This document shows positions 14,021-24,409 of a stretch of DNA of 64,000 nt, piece after piece. The notes under the pieces were generated by a model. It was given only the letters and a program-made list of their open reading frames with translations. It was not told where the DNA came from and ran no database searches. The stretch comes from Poecilobothrus nobilitatus. Its lineage: Eukaryota; Arthropoda; Insecta; Diptera; Dolichopodidae. The position numbers and the translations under genes were made by a program. Numbering within the stretch: the stretch's first letter is position 1; each line of letters starts with the position of its first letter. The stretch lies in assembly GCA_947095535.1 (NCBI GenBank), contig OX352774.1:45710496-45774495 (forward strand), given 5' to 3'.

Positions 14021-14182
14021 CTTATTTTATATGCTCTCACCCATTACTAACGCTGACCTAATGGGTGAGAGCGTATAAAATAGGCTGTAAATACCAAGGA
14101 AGTGTGACTTCGAATCCTACACAAATGTCTTAAAAATAATTCCCCTTTACGATATTTACAGCCACATCTATGTAGTTATCTT
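14021..14182 (+). repeat. tRNA-derived SINE copy, with an inverted head fragment
   Basis: On the + strand from about 14056 the text reads GACCTAATGGGTGAGAGCGT, matching the tRNA-like head of the SINE family, then GACTTCGAATCC near 14107, a degenerate B box. The end near 14182 resembles the family's ACATTTATGTGGCAG region. Just upstream, 14021-14046 is an inverted copy of the A-box end: it pairs with 14059-14083 over about 25 bases with a 12-base gap. The result is head-to-head SINE pieces, or a foldback. The copy is diverged. Confidence 0.65.
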
Positions 14183-14189
14183 GTCCATT

Positions 14190-17100
14190 TATGTACTTAC
14201 AATTAAAATTATTATAACTTATTTTAGAACTGCATTCTTTTTAACTTTTCTTCATTTTCCTTACTTCATTAATTTACTTCAATCGTAGTCATCATATTAT
14301 TTTATAATTCTGATAAGCTAATTGTTATAATGTTATTATCAGATTTTAAGTTTTTACAGAAAATATTTTATTTCTTTATCATATTTGCCAGTAACAAGTA
14401 ATTATAAATTCATTTGACTTATTGACTTATTGCCGATCATATTGTAGAGTTGCTTTCATCAATTTTAAAATTTAATGATTGCACGTTTACAGAATTCACT
14501 TGTGCAAACCTAAATATATCAACGATATTATGTTATACATTTAAGTTCTAATATTCCATACTAGACACTCTTGAATATATAACTAAGAGCGATATACAGT
14601 TCTGTATACTGTCTTCAATTCTACTTCTATTAACTTATTTTGTGTATTTTATATGGTAGCCACAGAAAATATAAAAAAAAATTGATTAATCTGATTATGA
14701 TCATTTTTTTTTTGCTTTGATTCTTTTTTATTTTGACTTAATTTATAGTTTAAGGTTTTGTTATTGTGAAACATGATTTTTTGTCATTGGAGTAACAAGA
14801 TTTTTTCTATAATATTTCATATATGTAGAATAAACTTAAGGAATACGTTTTATCACAGGAATATATTTATCACATTGAATCACTTTGCAATAATGACTCT
14901 TACTATTCTGCAAACATACGATAATTCCATTCCCATATTATTTCGAAGCATTAAGGAATGGAATGGAATTATAAGATTAAATTGCCACTCTAAAGACACG
15001 CACTACACCTTTTTACCGATTATATTTTAAAAATAGATCATTATTTTTATTTACTTTTCAAATTGTCACGATATTTTTGACACAATACCATTTACGAAAA
15101 AAAAAATAATGATGCATAAAATATTGCTTCGAGAGTCCCATTATAAAAAATAAATTATCAACAGAGAAGTTTAAAAATCAAAAATCTTCAAAGAACTAAT
15201 GGTCTTGATTTTACAGTTTTGCAATGGTTTTTTCCAATTTTGATTTTTTATATAATTTTTTATAATGGAAAGTTTTTCTGTCGGCATTGTCGATTACTGT
15301 GTTTTTTATAATAATATGAAATGGTGTGAGTGAAAGAAAAGAAAATACTATGAAACTTATACCTCAGATTATCGCTTTTAAGGCAGAAAAGTTAGGCTGC
15401 TCGATTTTGTATCATACTTTTTACGACTTCTGGACTTATAAACAAAAATTAACAAAGAAAATTCTATAGTAAAATTTTATGGCATTGATTTGTTTTTTTG
15501 TTTAATTTTTCACATCAAGATGAATTATTTTAATTTTAACCATCATGGGACACTCTGTTTTGTTAGTTCTATAAGTAGAAAAGAATAAATTGATACAATA
15601 AAAAATTGTTTATTTTTTGCGCCCTAAAATATGCTTTAAAATTTAAGTTTCTAAGAGTTATATTAGTTATTATTTTGTTTCTTTCTTTTTGTTGTACATT
15701 TCTTCAGAAATAAAAAATTTTTTATGTCATTTTAATAAACACAGCACAAAATTTACTTTTGCAAAAAACTGAACGCTAACAAATACATTTAACGTACATT
15801 GATATATTTATATAATGATTATTGTAACCTTAATTCTTAATTAAAAAATCATTCTTTCTACAATAAACACAATAAATAAAATAAACAAGATCAAAAGTTA
15901 TTGACTATGTACAATAGTAAGTTACTTGCTGGTTTTTTGTTTGATATTCTTCAACTTTTTCTTTTTTTTTTAGAATAAGATTGCATTTAAAAATAGGTCA
16001 CAACAAACTGTTTTATACTTATATTCTTTTTTTTATTCTTTTACAACAATATTAAAAAAAAAAACTTTGATTCTTCCAATCAGAAATTTTTTAAAATCAG
16101 GTTGCAGGTTAAAGATATTAACATATTGGTTTATTAGTAAAAAGTTAATAAGTTTTGAAAACTAAAAACAACAATATTTTGTAATTTTGTTGTAGAATTC
16201 AGATTTATTTTTATTTATAAATAGAATAAAAAGGATTTTAAGTACCCCTCCCACCTTACCACATTACCAGATCTTATTTGTACCTCAAAACTTATAAAAT
16301 ATTTAATTTTGATACTTTGATACCAAATTTTTTATTCTGGTGCTTTGTGATTTTAATAGATTTTAGGTTATTAACACATTTTCCAAAATATTTTTGAAAC
16401 ATTTGCTTATTAGTTACACTCTATTTGTCGCTTCTTTGTTTCATCCGCCTCCTTTATTTTTTCTACCCCTTTTAAGGTTGTACAATTTAATTTTAATCAA
16501 TTACGGAATTTTAACCAAGCTCTCAAAGTAGAAAAAAAACCGTAATGTTTATACCTCAAGTTCGGCTGAACAATTTTTCAATCTAAAAGCGTCAAACAAT
16601 GGAAAAATTTATAAGCTCCAGATAAATCAATATAAAATTTACATTATTTTTCCCTACTCCGTTTATACCGTCGTAATTATGTAAAAGCCACATAATTTTA
16701 TTAACTTTGGGGTTTTCCGCATGTGTAGAACCAATTCAGTGAAAACCTTTAATTTTTGAGAGGAGGAAGATCTTGGACAAAATCTCAGAATCTTAGAAAA
16801 TCGCAGAAAAATGCGTGTACAATCACTAGCTTAAGAGATGCAGGTCAAGTGAAGAAAGTGTTTCTTGATTTTTCACAATTTTTTTTAAATATAAAAATAA
16901 TTTTTAAATAATAAAGAAAAAATACAGATGTTGATGCCAAAAATTACCACAATTTCACAAAGAGTTTTATTGTCATTTTACCTTTTCGTGCACGTTTTCT
17001 GCATATTACTTTTTTTTTACTCTCATCATTATAATTACATATAATGCTTTTGTATTTCATAATTTTACGAATCTTCACAATGTTCCAATTAATACAGATC

Positions 17101-17415
17101 TATAAATCGTTTTTTTTTTAATTTTTTTGATATATTTTACTTTACTTTGTTTTTTTAAGCTCACAAATATTGCATTTGTTTTCTTAATACATATCTAGCC
17201 TATTGATCTCCATTCTTCTGTAGATTTTAAAATTTAGTAGTTTTATTTAATGGTCGATTATAAGATTTACTATTTTCTACATTATAAATGTATTTCAACC
17301 GTTAACATATCCGAAAACTTAGTTTGCAATTTAAATAACATTTTTATTTTTGATTAAGAATTGATATATACGAAATCTCGAAATGTTTATTTAAATCTAC
17401 ACAAATTTAATTTAC
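14190..17415. other. AT-rich non-coding, no gene seen
   Basis: Contains a loose inverted repeat (CCCATTATAAAAAATAAATT near 15138 against AATTTTTTATAATGG near 15255) and a slightly more complex stretch at 16540-16860 with no recognised similarity. The 85-codon frame at 14773-15030 has no supporting features. Confidence 0.5.
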
Positions 17416-17419
17416 TTAG

Positions 17420-17880
17420 ATAATGGAATTTAAGTCCATTTCGAAAAAAAAATTAAAGCCCACTGAGTAACACAAAGATTACTATCATGAGTCTGCATTT
17501 CATTTGACTGGATTTTATTTGATGACATGTCAGTAGTCCTATTGCGACTTTTGACTAACTTCAATGAGCCAGAAGTCCCATGGAGCTTTTGTTTCATTGT
17601 TAAGGCATGATTTCAATGAGACAAAAGGGATTTTGAGAGGAATTTTTTCAGAGGTTTTGGGAGAGATTTTAGCATTGCATTCAAAATCAGTATTATACGT
17701 TTTTTACACAATATTTAGATATATGCATATACGAATTTCTGAATTAGGAGAGATTTTAGAGTTGATTGCAAAACGGGGTTATACGCTTTTTCCAAAATAT
17801 GTATATAATCCTCCTAATTTAAAATTTTTGGAATTAAAACCCACGGGCTTTATTTTCTCGGGCGTTCTGTCACTGCACCG
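17420..17880 (+). repeat. Partial copy of the 733 bp MITE family (right part)
   Basis: This copy follows the element at 19362-20094 from its internal GTCCATTTCGAAAAA / AGCCCACTGAGTAA motif (17432-17470; 19510-19542 in the other copy) to the right terminal repeat, ending ACGGGCTTTATTTTCTCGGG then CGTTCTGTCACTGCACCG at 17880. The left terminal repeat is missing. A 113-codon open frame at 17564-17905 runs through it. I reject that frame as a gene because the same segment is non-coding and rearranged in the other copy. Confidence 0.8.
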
Positions 17881-17889
17881 ATATTTTCA

Positions 17890-19350
17890 GTGTACACTGT
17901 TGTAACTGGAATGGGATACGGTAAAATAAACCGAAATAAACAAAAAAAATTTGTGACAAAATTAAATGGTTTAATTTAAACAGTTACTAGGTCGGCATAT
18001 CTTAATAAAATAACATGGATGTCTCATGTATGTCAATTATAAATCGTTATAACGTCATAAATTTCTTCGAAATTTAGATCTTTAACAGCTTAAAAAATTG
18101 AAATTTTCTATTAATACTTATTTATTTTTTTTTTTTTTCTATTAAAAATGTTTTCAAAAATATTTCTATAACTACCCTATAACCCAGTTGTAACAAACTG
18201 TTATTCGTACGTTATACATTGTCAATGTTTATCTTATTTTTGTATATTTCTTTAATCCAGCGTTACCATTCTTAGTTAAATATCCATTAAGAACTTACCA
18301 AAAAACAAGAAAATGAAAAATCATTTCAAATGATAAAAAAAAAAAAAAAATTTTAAAAGTATGTTGCATCATAATATTCTTTTCTTATATAAAAATTTTT
18401 GGTTTAAAAGAAAAGAGCACTTTAAAACAAAATGAAAAGAATTAACTATTCATTTTTTTGCTATTTGTTTTCATTATTTTGAAAATTGGGTTAAAATAAG
18501 AAACAAACATAACAAAAAAAAGGAATATTCAATTTTGTAAAGGTTTGGGATGTTGATTGAACACAAACAAAAGAATATTTCATTAAACGAAAGAATGAAA
18601 AACTGCTAACTAAGTTCACAGTAATTTGAGTAATAAACGAATAAAGATTTTTCATTTTCGTACAAGTTAAAAAAGTTTCCATACTTCTTTTTTTGATTTC
18701 ATCTAAGAAAACTTTTTTTTTTTATTCAACAAAAAATAAAATTATGATAAAAATTCTTTTTCTTCCACATTATCTTCAATGAATTTTATAAAAATATGTG
18801 ATATTTTGTTTTTTTTTTTTTCTGTTTTTAACGAAACAAAAATGAAACTATAGTTTAATGCACTTATACATTCCATGGTAATATTATAAAAATAGTAATT
18901 TTATTTATTTATTTATTTTTTTTGTTTTTAATTTACCATAAAAAACATAAATTTAAAACTATATGTACCTAACCTACATGATATCTATTAAAAAAACAAA
19001 AATCTTATTACATCAAAAACAACCAATTTAAATATTAAAATTTTAATTTAAATGTTTATAGTAAAATATATTGAACTTTATTTTTAGTTGTTGTATAAAT
19101 TTCTGTTAAAGAAAAAATTTATAAACATCCCAAAACTGATAGTTTCTCAAACTAAGAAAAATTCAATTTTAAAATTCTGTTCTCATTTTTATGTTCACCA
19201 CATGTTACTTAATATTGTTTGTTAAACTTATTTTCTACATATGATGATTCTAATATGACAGGATATCAAAGGCGCATGTCGTTGTTGTATTCAGGAATAG
19301 CTTCCTTTTAGGAATTTATTAAAAAAACTTTAATTGACAGTATGTCACTT
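17890..19350. other. AT-rich non-coding, no gene seen
   Basis: Poly(A)/poly(T) runs (18130, 18340, 18715, 18810) and otherwise featureless DNA. The 63-codon minus frame at 18491-18682 has no supporting features. Confidence 0.55.
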
Positions 19351-19354
19351 TATA

Positions 19355-19361
19355 TTTTATT
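19355..19361. repeat. Target-site duplication, left copy
   Basis: TTTTATT directly abuts the left end of the MITE and recurs exactly at 20095-20101. In AT-rich DNA a 7 bp match has some chance of being accidental, but its position at both element ends supports a real duplication. Confidence 0.65.
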
Positions 19362-20094
19362 CGGTGCAATGACAGAACGCCCGAGAAAATTGAGCCCGCG
19401 AGCTTTAATTTCAAAACTTTTGAAATTAACGTCCGTGAGTTTTCCAATCCTTTTCAAAAAAAATAATTAAAGTTCACGGGTCTTAATTCTGATAGATAGT
19501 GGGCTTTAAGTCCATTTCGAAAAAGAATTACAGCCCACTGAGTAATACAAAGGTTATTCTCATGAGTCTGTATTTCATTTGACTGGATTTTATTTGATGA
19601 CATGTCCCATCGAACTTTTGTCTCATTGTTAAGGCCTCAGGGATTTTGGGAGTGATTTTAGAATTGAATTCAAAATTACAATTATACGCCTTTTACAGAA
19701 TATTTAGATATTATGCATATGAGAGTTTCTGAATTAGGAAAGATTTTAGAGTTGTTTACAAAATCAGGGTTATACACTTTTCCCAGAATATGTATATTAT
19801 CCTCCTAATTCAAATCTCGCATATGAATATATCTAAATATTCTATAAAAAGCGTATAATCCTGATTTTGAATTCAATTCTAAAATCCCTCCCAATTCAGA
19901 ATCTTGTACATATACATATTAGTAAATATTCTGGAAAAAGGGGATACCCCAATTTTTATCCAAAACTCTAAAATCCCTCCTAAAGCGTTTGCTTTATTAC
20001 TTTCTTCTTTTAATAACAAAAAATAGTATGGATCAATTCAAAAGGAATTAAAGGCCGCGGGCTTTATTTTTTCGGGCGTTCTGTCAGTGCACCG
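19362..20094. mobile_element. Non-autonomous DNA transposon (MITE) with 49 bp terminal inverted repeats
   Basis: The left end starts CGGTGCAATGACAGAACGCC and the right end, read on the other strand, starts CGGTGCACTGACAGAACGCC. The two ends match over about 49 bases with around six differences. A perfect 7 bp direct repeat, TTTTATT, flanks it (19355-19361 and 20095-20101), as expected for a target-site duplication. It has no coding sequence. The interior carries repeated core motifs (TTTTAGAGTTG..., ATTATACGC, CAGAATAT-TA) in both orientations. Partial copies sit at 17420-17880 and about 34985-35123. I cannot assign the superfamily: hAT would normally give 8 bp. Confidence 0.85.
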
Positions 20095-20160
20095 TTTTAT
20101 TTACAATAAAAACATTTGCTTTAATTTATTATAAAGAATTCAAATATAAAATATAATTAC

Positions 20161-20280
20161 GGGGCCTCGGTGGTTTAATGGGTAAGAGAGTATGAAATAC
20201 GTTATAAACATCGAGATACCATGAACACATTTATGTAGCAGGAGAATACACTAAAAAATAATAACAAAAATACAAAATAA
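20161..20280 (+). repeat. tRNA-derived SINE copy (diverged, B box lost)
   Basis: It begins GGGGCCTCGGTGGTTTAATGGGTAAGAG, matching the A-box head of the family seen best at 49604-49797. It continues with the TATGAAATACGTTATAAACATCGAG segment equivalent to the anticodon-arm region. The B box and the hairpin region are missing. The copy resumes with CACATTTATGTAGCAGGAGA and ends in an A-rich tail. Confidence 0.75.
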
Positions 20281-20289
20281 TTATAAAAT

Positions 20290-20925
20290 TTCTATGATTA
20301 ATTAAAACTGCGTGTCTGGCAGCTAAAATGTATAAAAATTGTTACAAAAAAAAATGTGGCCAATGTTTTTCAGAATATTTAATTGGCTATAATTAATCAC
20401 TCATCTAATTTCATTGTCCAAAAAAGGTCAAAAAACTATGTTTGGCTTAAAAGATCGTAATGGTTAATAAGCAGTATATAAAAAAATTTTAGTGTTATCC
20501 AGAGAAAATTATGGATATTATAGAAATAGATTTTTATTTTACTCTGAACTACTTTATTCCCCACACTATAACTTAGCTTTGCCATCATTCTTTTTTTTCT
20601 CAATTTGTTTGTTTGTTTCTTTATTTCTTTGTTTTTGGTTAAATATCTTTAAACGGATATTATTTACCAATCTATAGACGATTTAATGTGTTAACATTTT
20701 CCTACATCATCTATTATAATTATGACGTATCAAAAATTTTCAAATTCTGGAGCTACAATTCAAAAAATCTTTTTTATAAAATATGATATAATTTCATTTT
20801 AAGGGAAAAAATTCAGAAAACAAAAATTCGAAAAATTTGCTTATTATTAGTTTGAAACGTACACTTACGAAACGCTTATTAAAGTGTACTCAATCCCCTA
20901 CGAACGCCGCTTTGCAATTCTTTAA
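20290..20925. other. AT-rich non-coding, no gene seen
   Basis: No repeat match or coding signal recognised. The 61-codon frame at 20492-20677 is Phe/Leu-rich with no context. Confidence 0.5.
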
Positions 20926-20929
20926 GATA

Positions 20930-21330
20930 AAATAATGAAATTTAAACTATGGATAGGTCTTTCAAAAAAATTAATGTTGTGGAACAATACATTTATGTAA
21001 CTGAACCGATTATGAAGATCCCAGCCTTTAAAAGTTTGAAATAGTCCTATTTTTGGCTTTATCAATAATATTATACATTTTTTTTTTTTTTTACAATTTA
21101 GTACCTATTTTAATTTACAATGTAAACAATATTTTACAAGATTTTGCTTCCTTCAAACTGCGGCATGGATTTAGCTAGAATATTAAAATTGAAAGAAGAA
21201 AGATTTTTCAGAATTAGCATAAGTTACTTCAAAAAAATGTTTGGTCCTCCTTCTATTTACTTATTAGGAATCAAAAATTGAAAATATTGATATTTTTAAA
21301 TACCTGTACCTGAAGTATTCACCTTATTAG
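20930..21330 (-). repeat. Diverged copy of the GGAC-ended dispersed repeat family
   Basis: Read on the minus strand it follows the family seen at 35319-37097. Recognisable pieces on the + strand are TTAATGTTGTGGAACAATAC, ACAATTTAGTACC...TTTACAATGTAAACA, CTTCCTTCAAACTGCGGCAT and TTTTTCAGAATTAGCATAAG. The GGAC end is not preserved. It is older than the copies at 34-37 kb. Confidence 0.65.
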
Positions 21331-21339
21331 AATACCTGT

Positions 21340-22860
21340 AATAAAATTGAGCATAATATTTCTTAAATTATTAAGATTATTTAGATTTTTGATTTTATAC
21401 ATATTTTTCTTATTTTTAAGATTCTAAGAATAATCAACAAATTTTGGTATAATTCACAGTATTCTAAACTTTTCTGAATGTGTTGGAAAATTAGCCTTTT
21501 TGAAACTCTTTAATTTTATATTCTATTTTATTTTCTAATTAGGATTTACTGCTTATATGAAAAAAGTCAACATAGAACATTTTTTAAAAAAATAAGCTGA
21601 GTTAAAAATTTTAGAAAAATTTTATGTAGGTAAAAATAGGTGTGTAGGACAAAAATCACAATTTTAGAGACTTAATTTTGCGTTTAAATTATTTAAAATC
21701 ATTGTTTCATATTCTTAATAAGTTGAACTTCACTTTTGTGGGGAATTAATTATATTTTCTGACGAATAAATTATATTAATTCAATTTCAAAAAATTTTGT
21801 AATATTATTACTTTGTTTAGTTTTTCAAATATTTGATCTTATGGCTTTTAATAAATCTACGCCCAACGAATTTTAAGCCAGAAAAAAAAAAAAAGCCAAA
21901 AGATCCCAAAATTTTGTATTAGATTTGGGATGATTTTTCATATGAAAAACGGCCTCAATTTTCGACAATTTGGGGTATTTTTTAACTTTATTTTTTGGAC
22001 CATTCACATGAATATAAATTATTAGCTCAAAAGGAACTTTTTCGCCTTTTATCATTTTTTTCGGGGATATAATTACTTATACATATACTTTTTTTTTGGG
22101 GTTTCGAATCTATACCCAACGAATTTTGGGAGCGAAGCCTAAGACAAATATTTTTAAATTACATATTTCTATAAGTATTATCGGAAAACAAACACTAACT
22201 GGTCAATTAGAAAATTACTTTTCCTTAATATTAAATTTTATATTTAAAAAATTTTAACTATTTTCACTAAACAAAAAATGATTTCCGTGTTACCATTATT
22301 TTATAAGGGCCAATACAAGATAGCTAAAAAAAAATTTTTTTAAACATTTTTAAAACTCAGTATTTTAATATCATATCATATACATTAAAATTAACTTATA
22401 TTTTCATTTTCATTTACTGAGAACTTTAAATAATTTTTTTTCATTAAATTTTTTAAAGATATTTTTTTTATCTTATTTTAATAAATTTTTTATTTTTATT
22501 TTAGGAAGATTAAAAAACTTTTCGTTTGTTTACAATTTAGGAAAAATAATTTTTTTTTTTTTATCAACTTTTTAAAACATAATATTTTCCTTTCATGTTT
22601 AATAAATTTTCCTTTTGATGTTAGTATAAAAGTTTTATAAATTAAAATAAACAAACATTTTCTCTTTGGACAACGTCACATTAATCAATAGGTATATCAT
22701 CATCCCAACAATCATCATAATACTAATTCTAATAAAATTACAATCAGAATTTAGCTTTCTTCTTCATAATTTATAAAATGTATGGCGTAAACCATAATTG
22801 AAAAAAAAAAAAACATATTTTAATATTTATGTATTTAAAAATCTCAATTTTAAAATGAGT
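21340..22860. other. AT-rich non-coding, no gene seen
   Basis: No supported gene. A pair of short similar phrases (CTACGCCCAACGAATTTTAAGC near 21857 and CTATACCCAACGAATTTTGGGA near 22110) about 250 bp apart hints at a small diverged tandem duplication. Confidence 0.5.
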
Positions 22861-22879
22861 GATGATTTTAAAATTATTT

Positions 22880-23300
22880 TAAATAAATTATGGATTCACG
22901 GAAGCAGAAGGGCAACATTTGTTTTTTTTTTCGCTTAATGTAAAAGGGATACATTGGCGAAACCCTATTCTTATAACCTATAAGGGTAGATCTATTTTGA
23001 AGTCTAAATTCCTATAAGTTTAACAGAGACTAAGTTGTTAAAACCAATCCTATAGAAAACAGCATAGAAGAAATTAGGAACAGAATCTTAATATACTAGT
23101 AGAAAGAGTATAAACTACTCTTTTTCCTACTGGTAAATGAAGAAAAGATATATGACGGGTCAAGAATTGTAAGAACTTGCTTTATTTTATAAATCAGAAG
23201 ACTATCCATTCATTATAATAAATATAGGATATAATGAGATTTTAATCTTAAATTACACCTACACCATCCTATCCATTTTACGTCTGCTTGGAATGATTTA
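22880..23300. other. Unidentified moderately complex block with a hairpin
   Basis: Less AT-rich than its surroundings. At 23095-23132 it has CTAGTAGAAAGAGTA followed closely by TACTCTTTTTCCTACTGG, which can fold into an imperfect stem. No coding frame or second copy was recognised. Confidence 0.4.
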
Positions 23301-23830
23301 TGAAATTGTATAAAATCTTATCAAAAATTATAAAGCTATAATTGTAAAATTGTAAATATAAACAAATAAATAAAAAAAATAAAAAAATTAAATTTATACC
23401 TATTATAAAACATTGAACTTATTTTTTGTACAAAGCATATACTATGTAATGAGAAGATTCATGCTTTTTCTTTTATTTGTCTTGCTTTCTTTTTTTTTAC
23501 TGGTAAATATGATCATATTTATATAACTAGGGTGAATGGAAAAATCTTTTATCTACTGTTAACTAAATTTGTACATTATTTGAGATGAAAATATATCAAC
23601 GAATGAAATATTAAGCAACGAAATATAACAAAGAATGAAAAAGTTCCACAGTTGTTCCAAATCTCCTATCTAATTGCTTTATTAGAAAGATTAAGCTATC
23701 AGTAAAATATTCAAAGTGTTTTACAGCTTGACTGACAAGATTATTTAATTGTTCAAAACTGACTAACAAATGAGTTCTATTTAAATATATGTGTAACTAA
23801 TAATATATTTTGAAAAATTATTCAAAAATT

Positions 23831-24163
23831 TCTCCATCTGCCCCTGTACACTCTTTCCATCCATCTGACCTTGTATTTATAAAACTTCTGCACCGTTACA
23901 GCTAGAGCAAATTTTAACTCTAGGTTTCATAAAAAAAAATTAATGTTGTAAAATAACTTTTTTAGCCTCAGTCATTACGAAGCTACTGCTTCACAAGTCA
24001 CAAACTTTGAAAACGCCTTATTTTTTTCAAATTCGTACATATCAGATTCTGCTTAACATTTTTTGAAACTTAAACGCTAAACAATAAAATATTTCTCTAG
24101 CTTTAAAAAAAACAATGTCAAAATAATGTAGTTCTTTTGCAATTTAGTATTTAAATTTTACCT
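23831..24163 (-). repeat. GGAC-ended dispersed repeat, part before SINE insertion
   Basis: Minus-strand copy of the family. On the + strand it starts with a decayed version of the CCGTCC run (CTTTCCATCCATCTGACC), then AAAACTTCTGCACCGTTACAG, TTAATGTTGTAAAATAACTT and the segment ending CAATTTAGTATTTAAATTTT. It is interrupted at 24163 by a SINE and resumes at about 24293. Confidence 0.75.
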
Positions 24164-24292
24164 GGGACCTCGGTGGCCTAGTTATTTGAGTTATTTCCCC
24201 CTACTACATGTACAGCCCAACCTGAACAGGAAGGGCTGTGTAATTTCCTGTCCACATTTATGTGGCAGAGAAATGCATTAAAAAAAAAAAAA
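24164..24292 (+). repeat. tRNA-derived SINE copy inserted in another repeat
   Basis: Starts GGGACCTCGGTGGCCTAGTT (A-box region), lacks the B box, and keeps a 7 bp stem (ACAGCCC at 24212-24218 with GGGCTGT at 24233-24239). It then continues GTGTAATTTCCTGTCCACAT and TTATGTGGCAGAGAAATGCA, ending in poly(A). It lies inside the dispersed repeat copy at 23831-24400. Flanks AAATTTTACC and AAATTTCC are similar and may be a decayed target duplication. Confidence 0.85.
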
Positions 24293-24400
24293 TTTCCTTT
24301 ATGTGAAATTTTTGAAAGCTTCTCTGAAACTTTTTTGTATCTCCTCTGCTTATATAGCTCTTAAAGGTGTCAAAAATTACCTATTTTTAGACACCTGTAA
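24293..24400 (-). repeat. GGAC-ended dispersed repeat, part after SINE insertion
   Basis: Continuation of the interrupted copy. TTATGTGAAATTTTTG, then ATATAGCTCTTAAAGGTGTC and TTTTTAGACACCTGTAA on the + strand correspond to segments that follow in uninterrupted minus-strand copies such as 53651-54620. Some internal sequence is lost. Confidence 0.6.
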
Positions 24401-24409
24401 ATTTATATT

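Noticed and set aside
17564..17905. 113-codon + frame as a possible gene
   Set aside because: It lies in a MITE copy whose counterpart at 19.4-20.1 kb does not keep the frame, and it runs into the terminal repeat.
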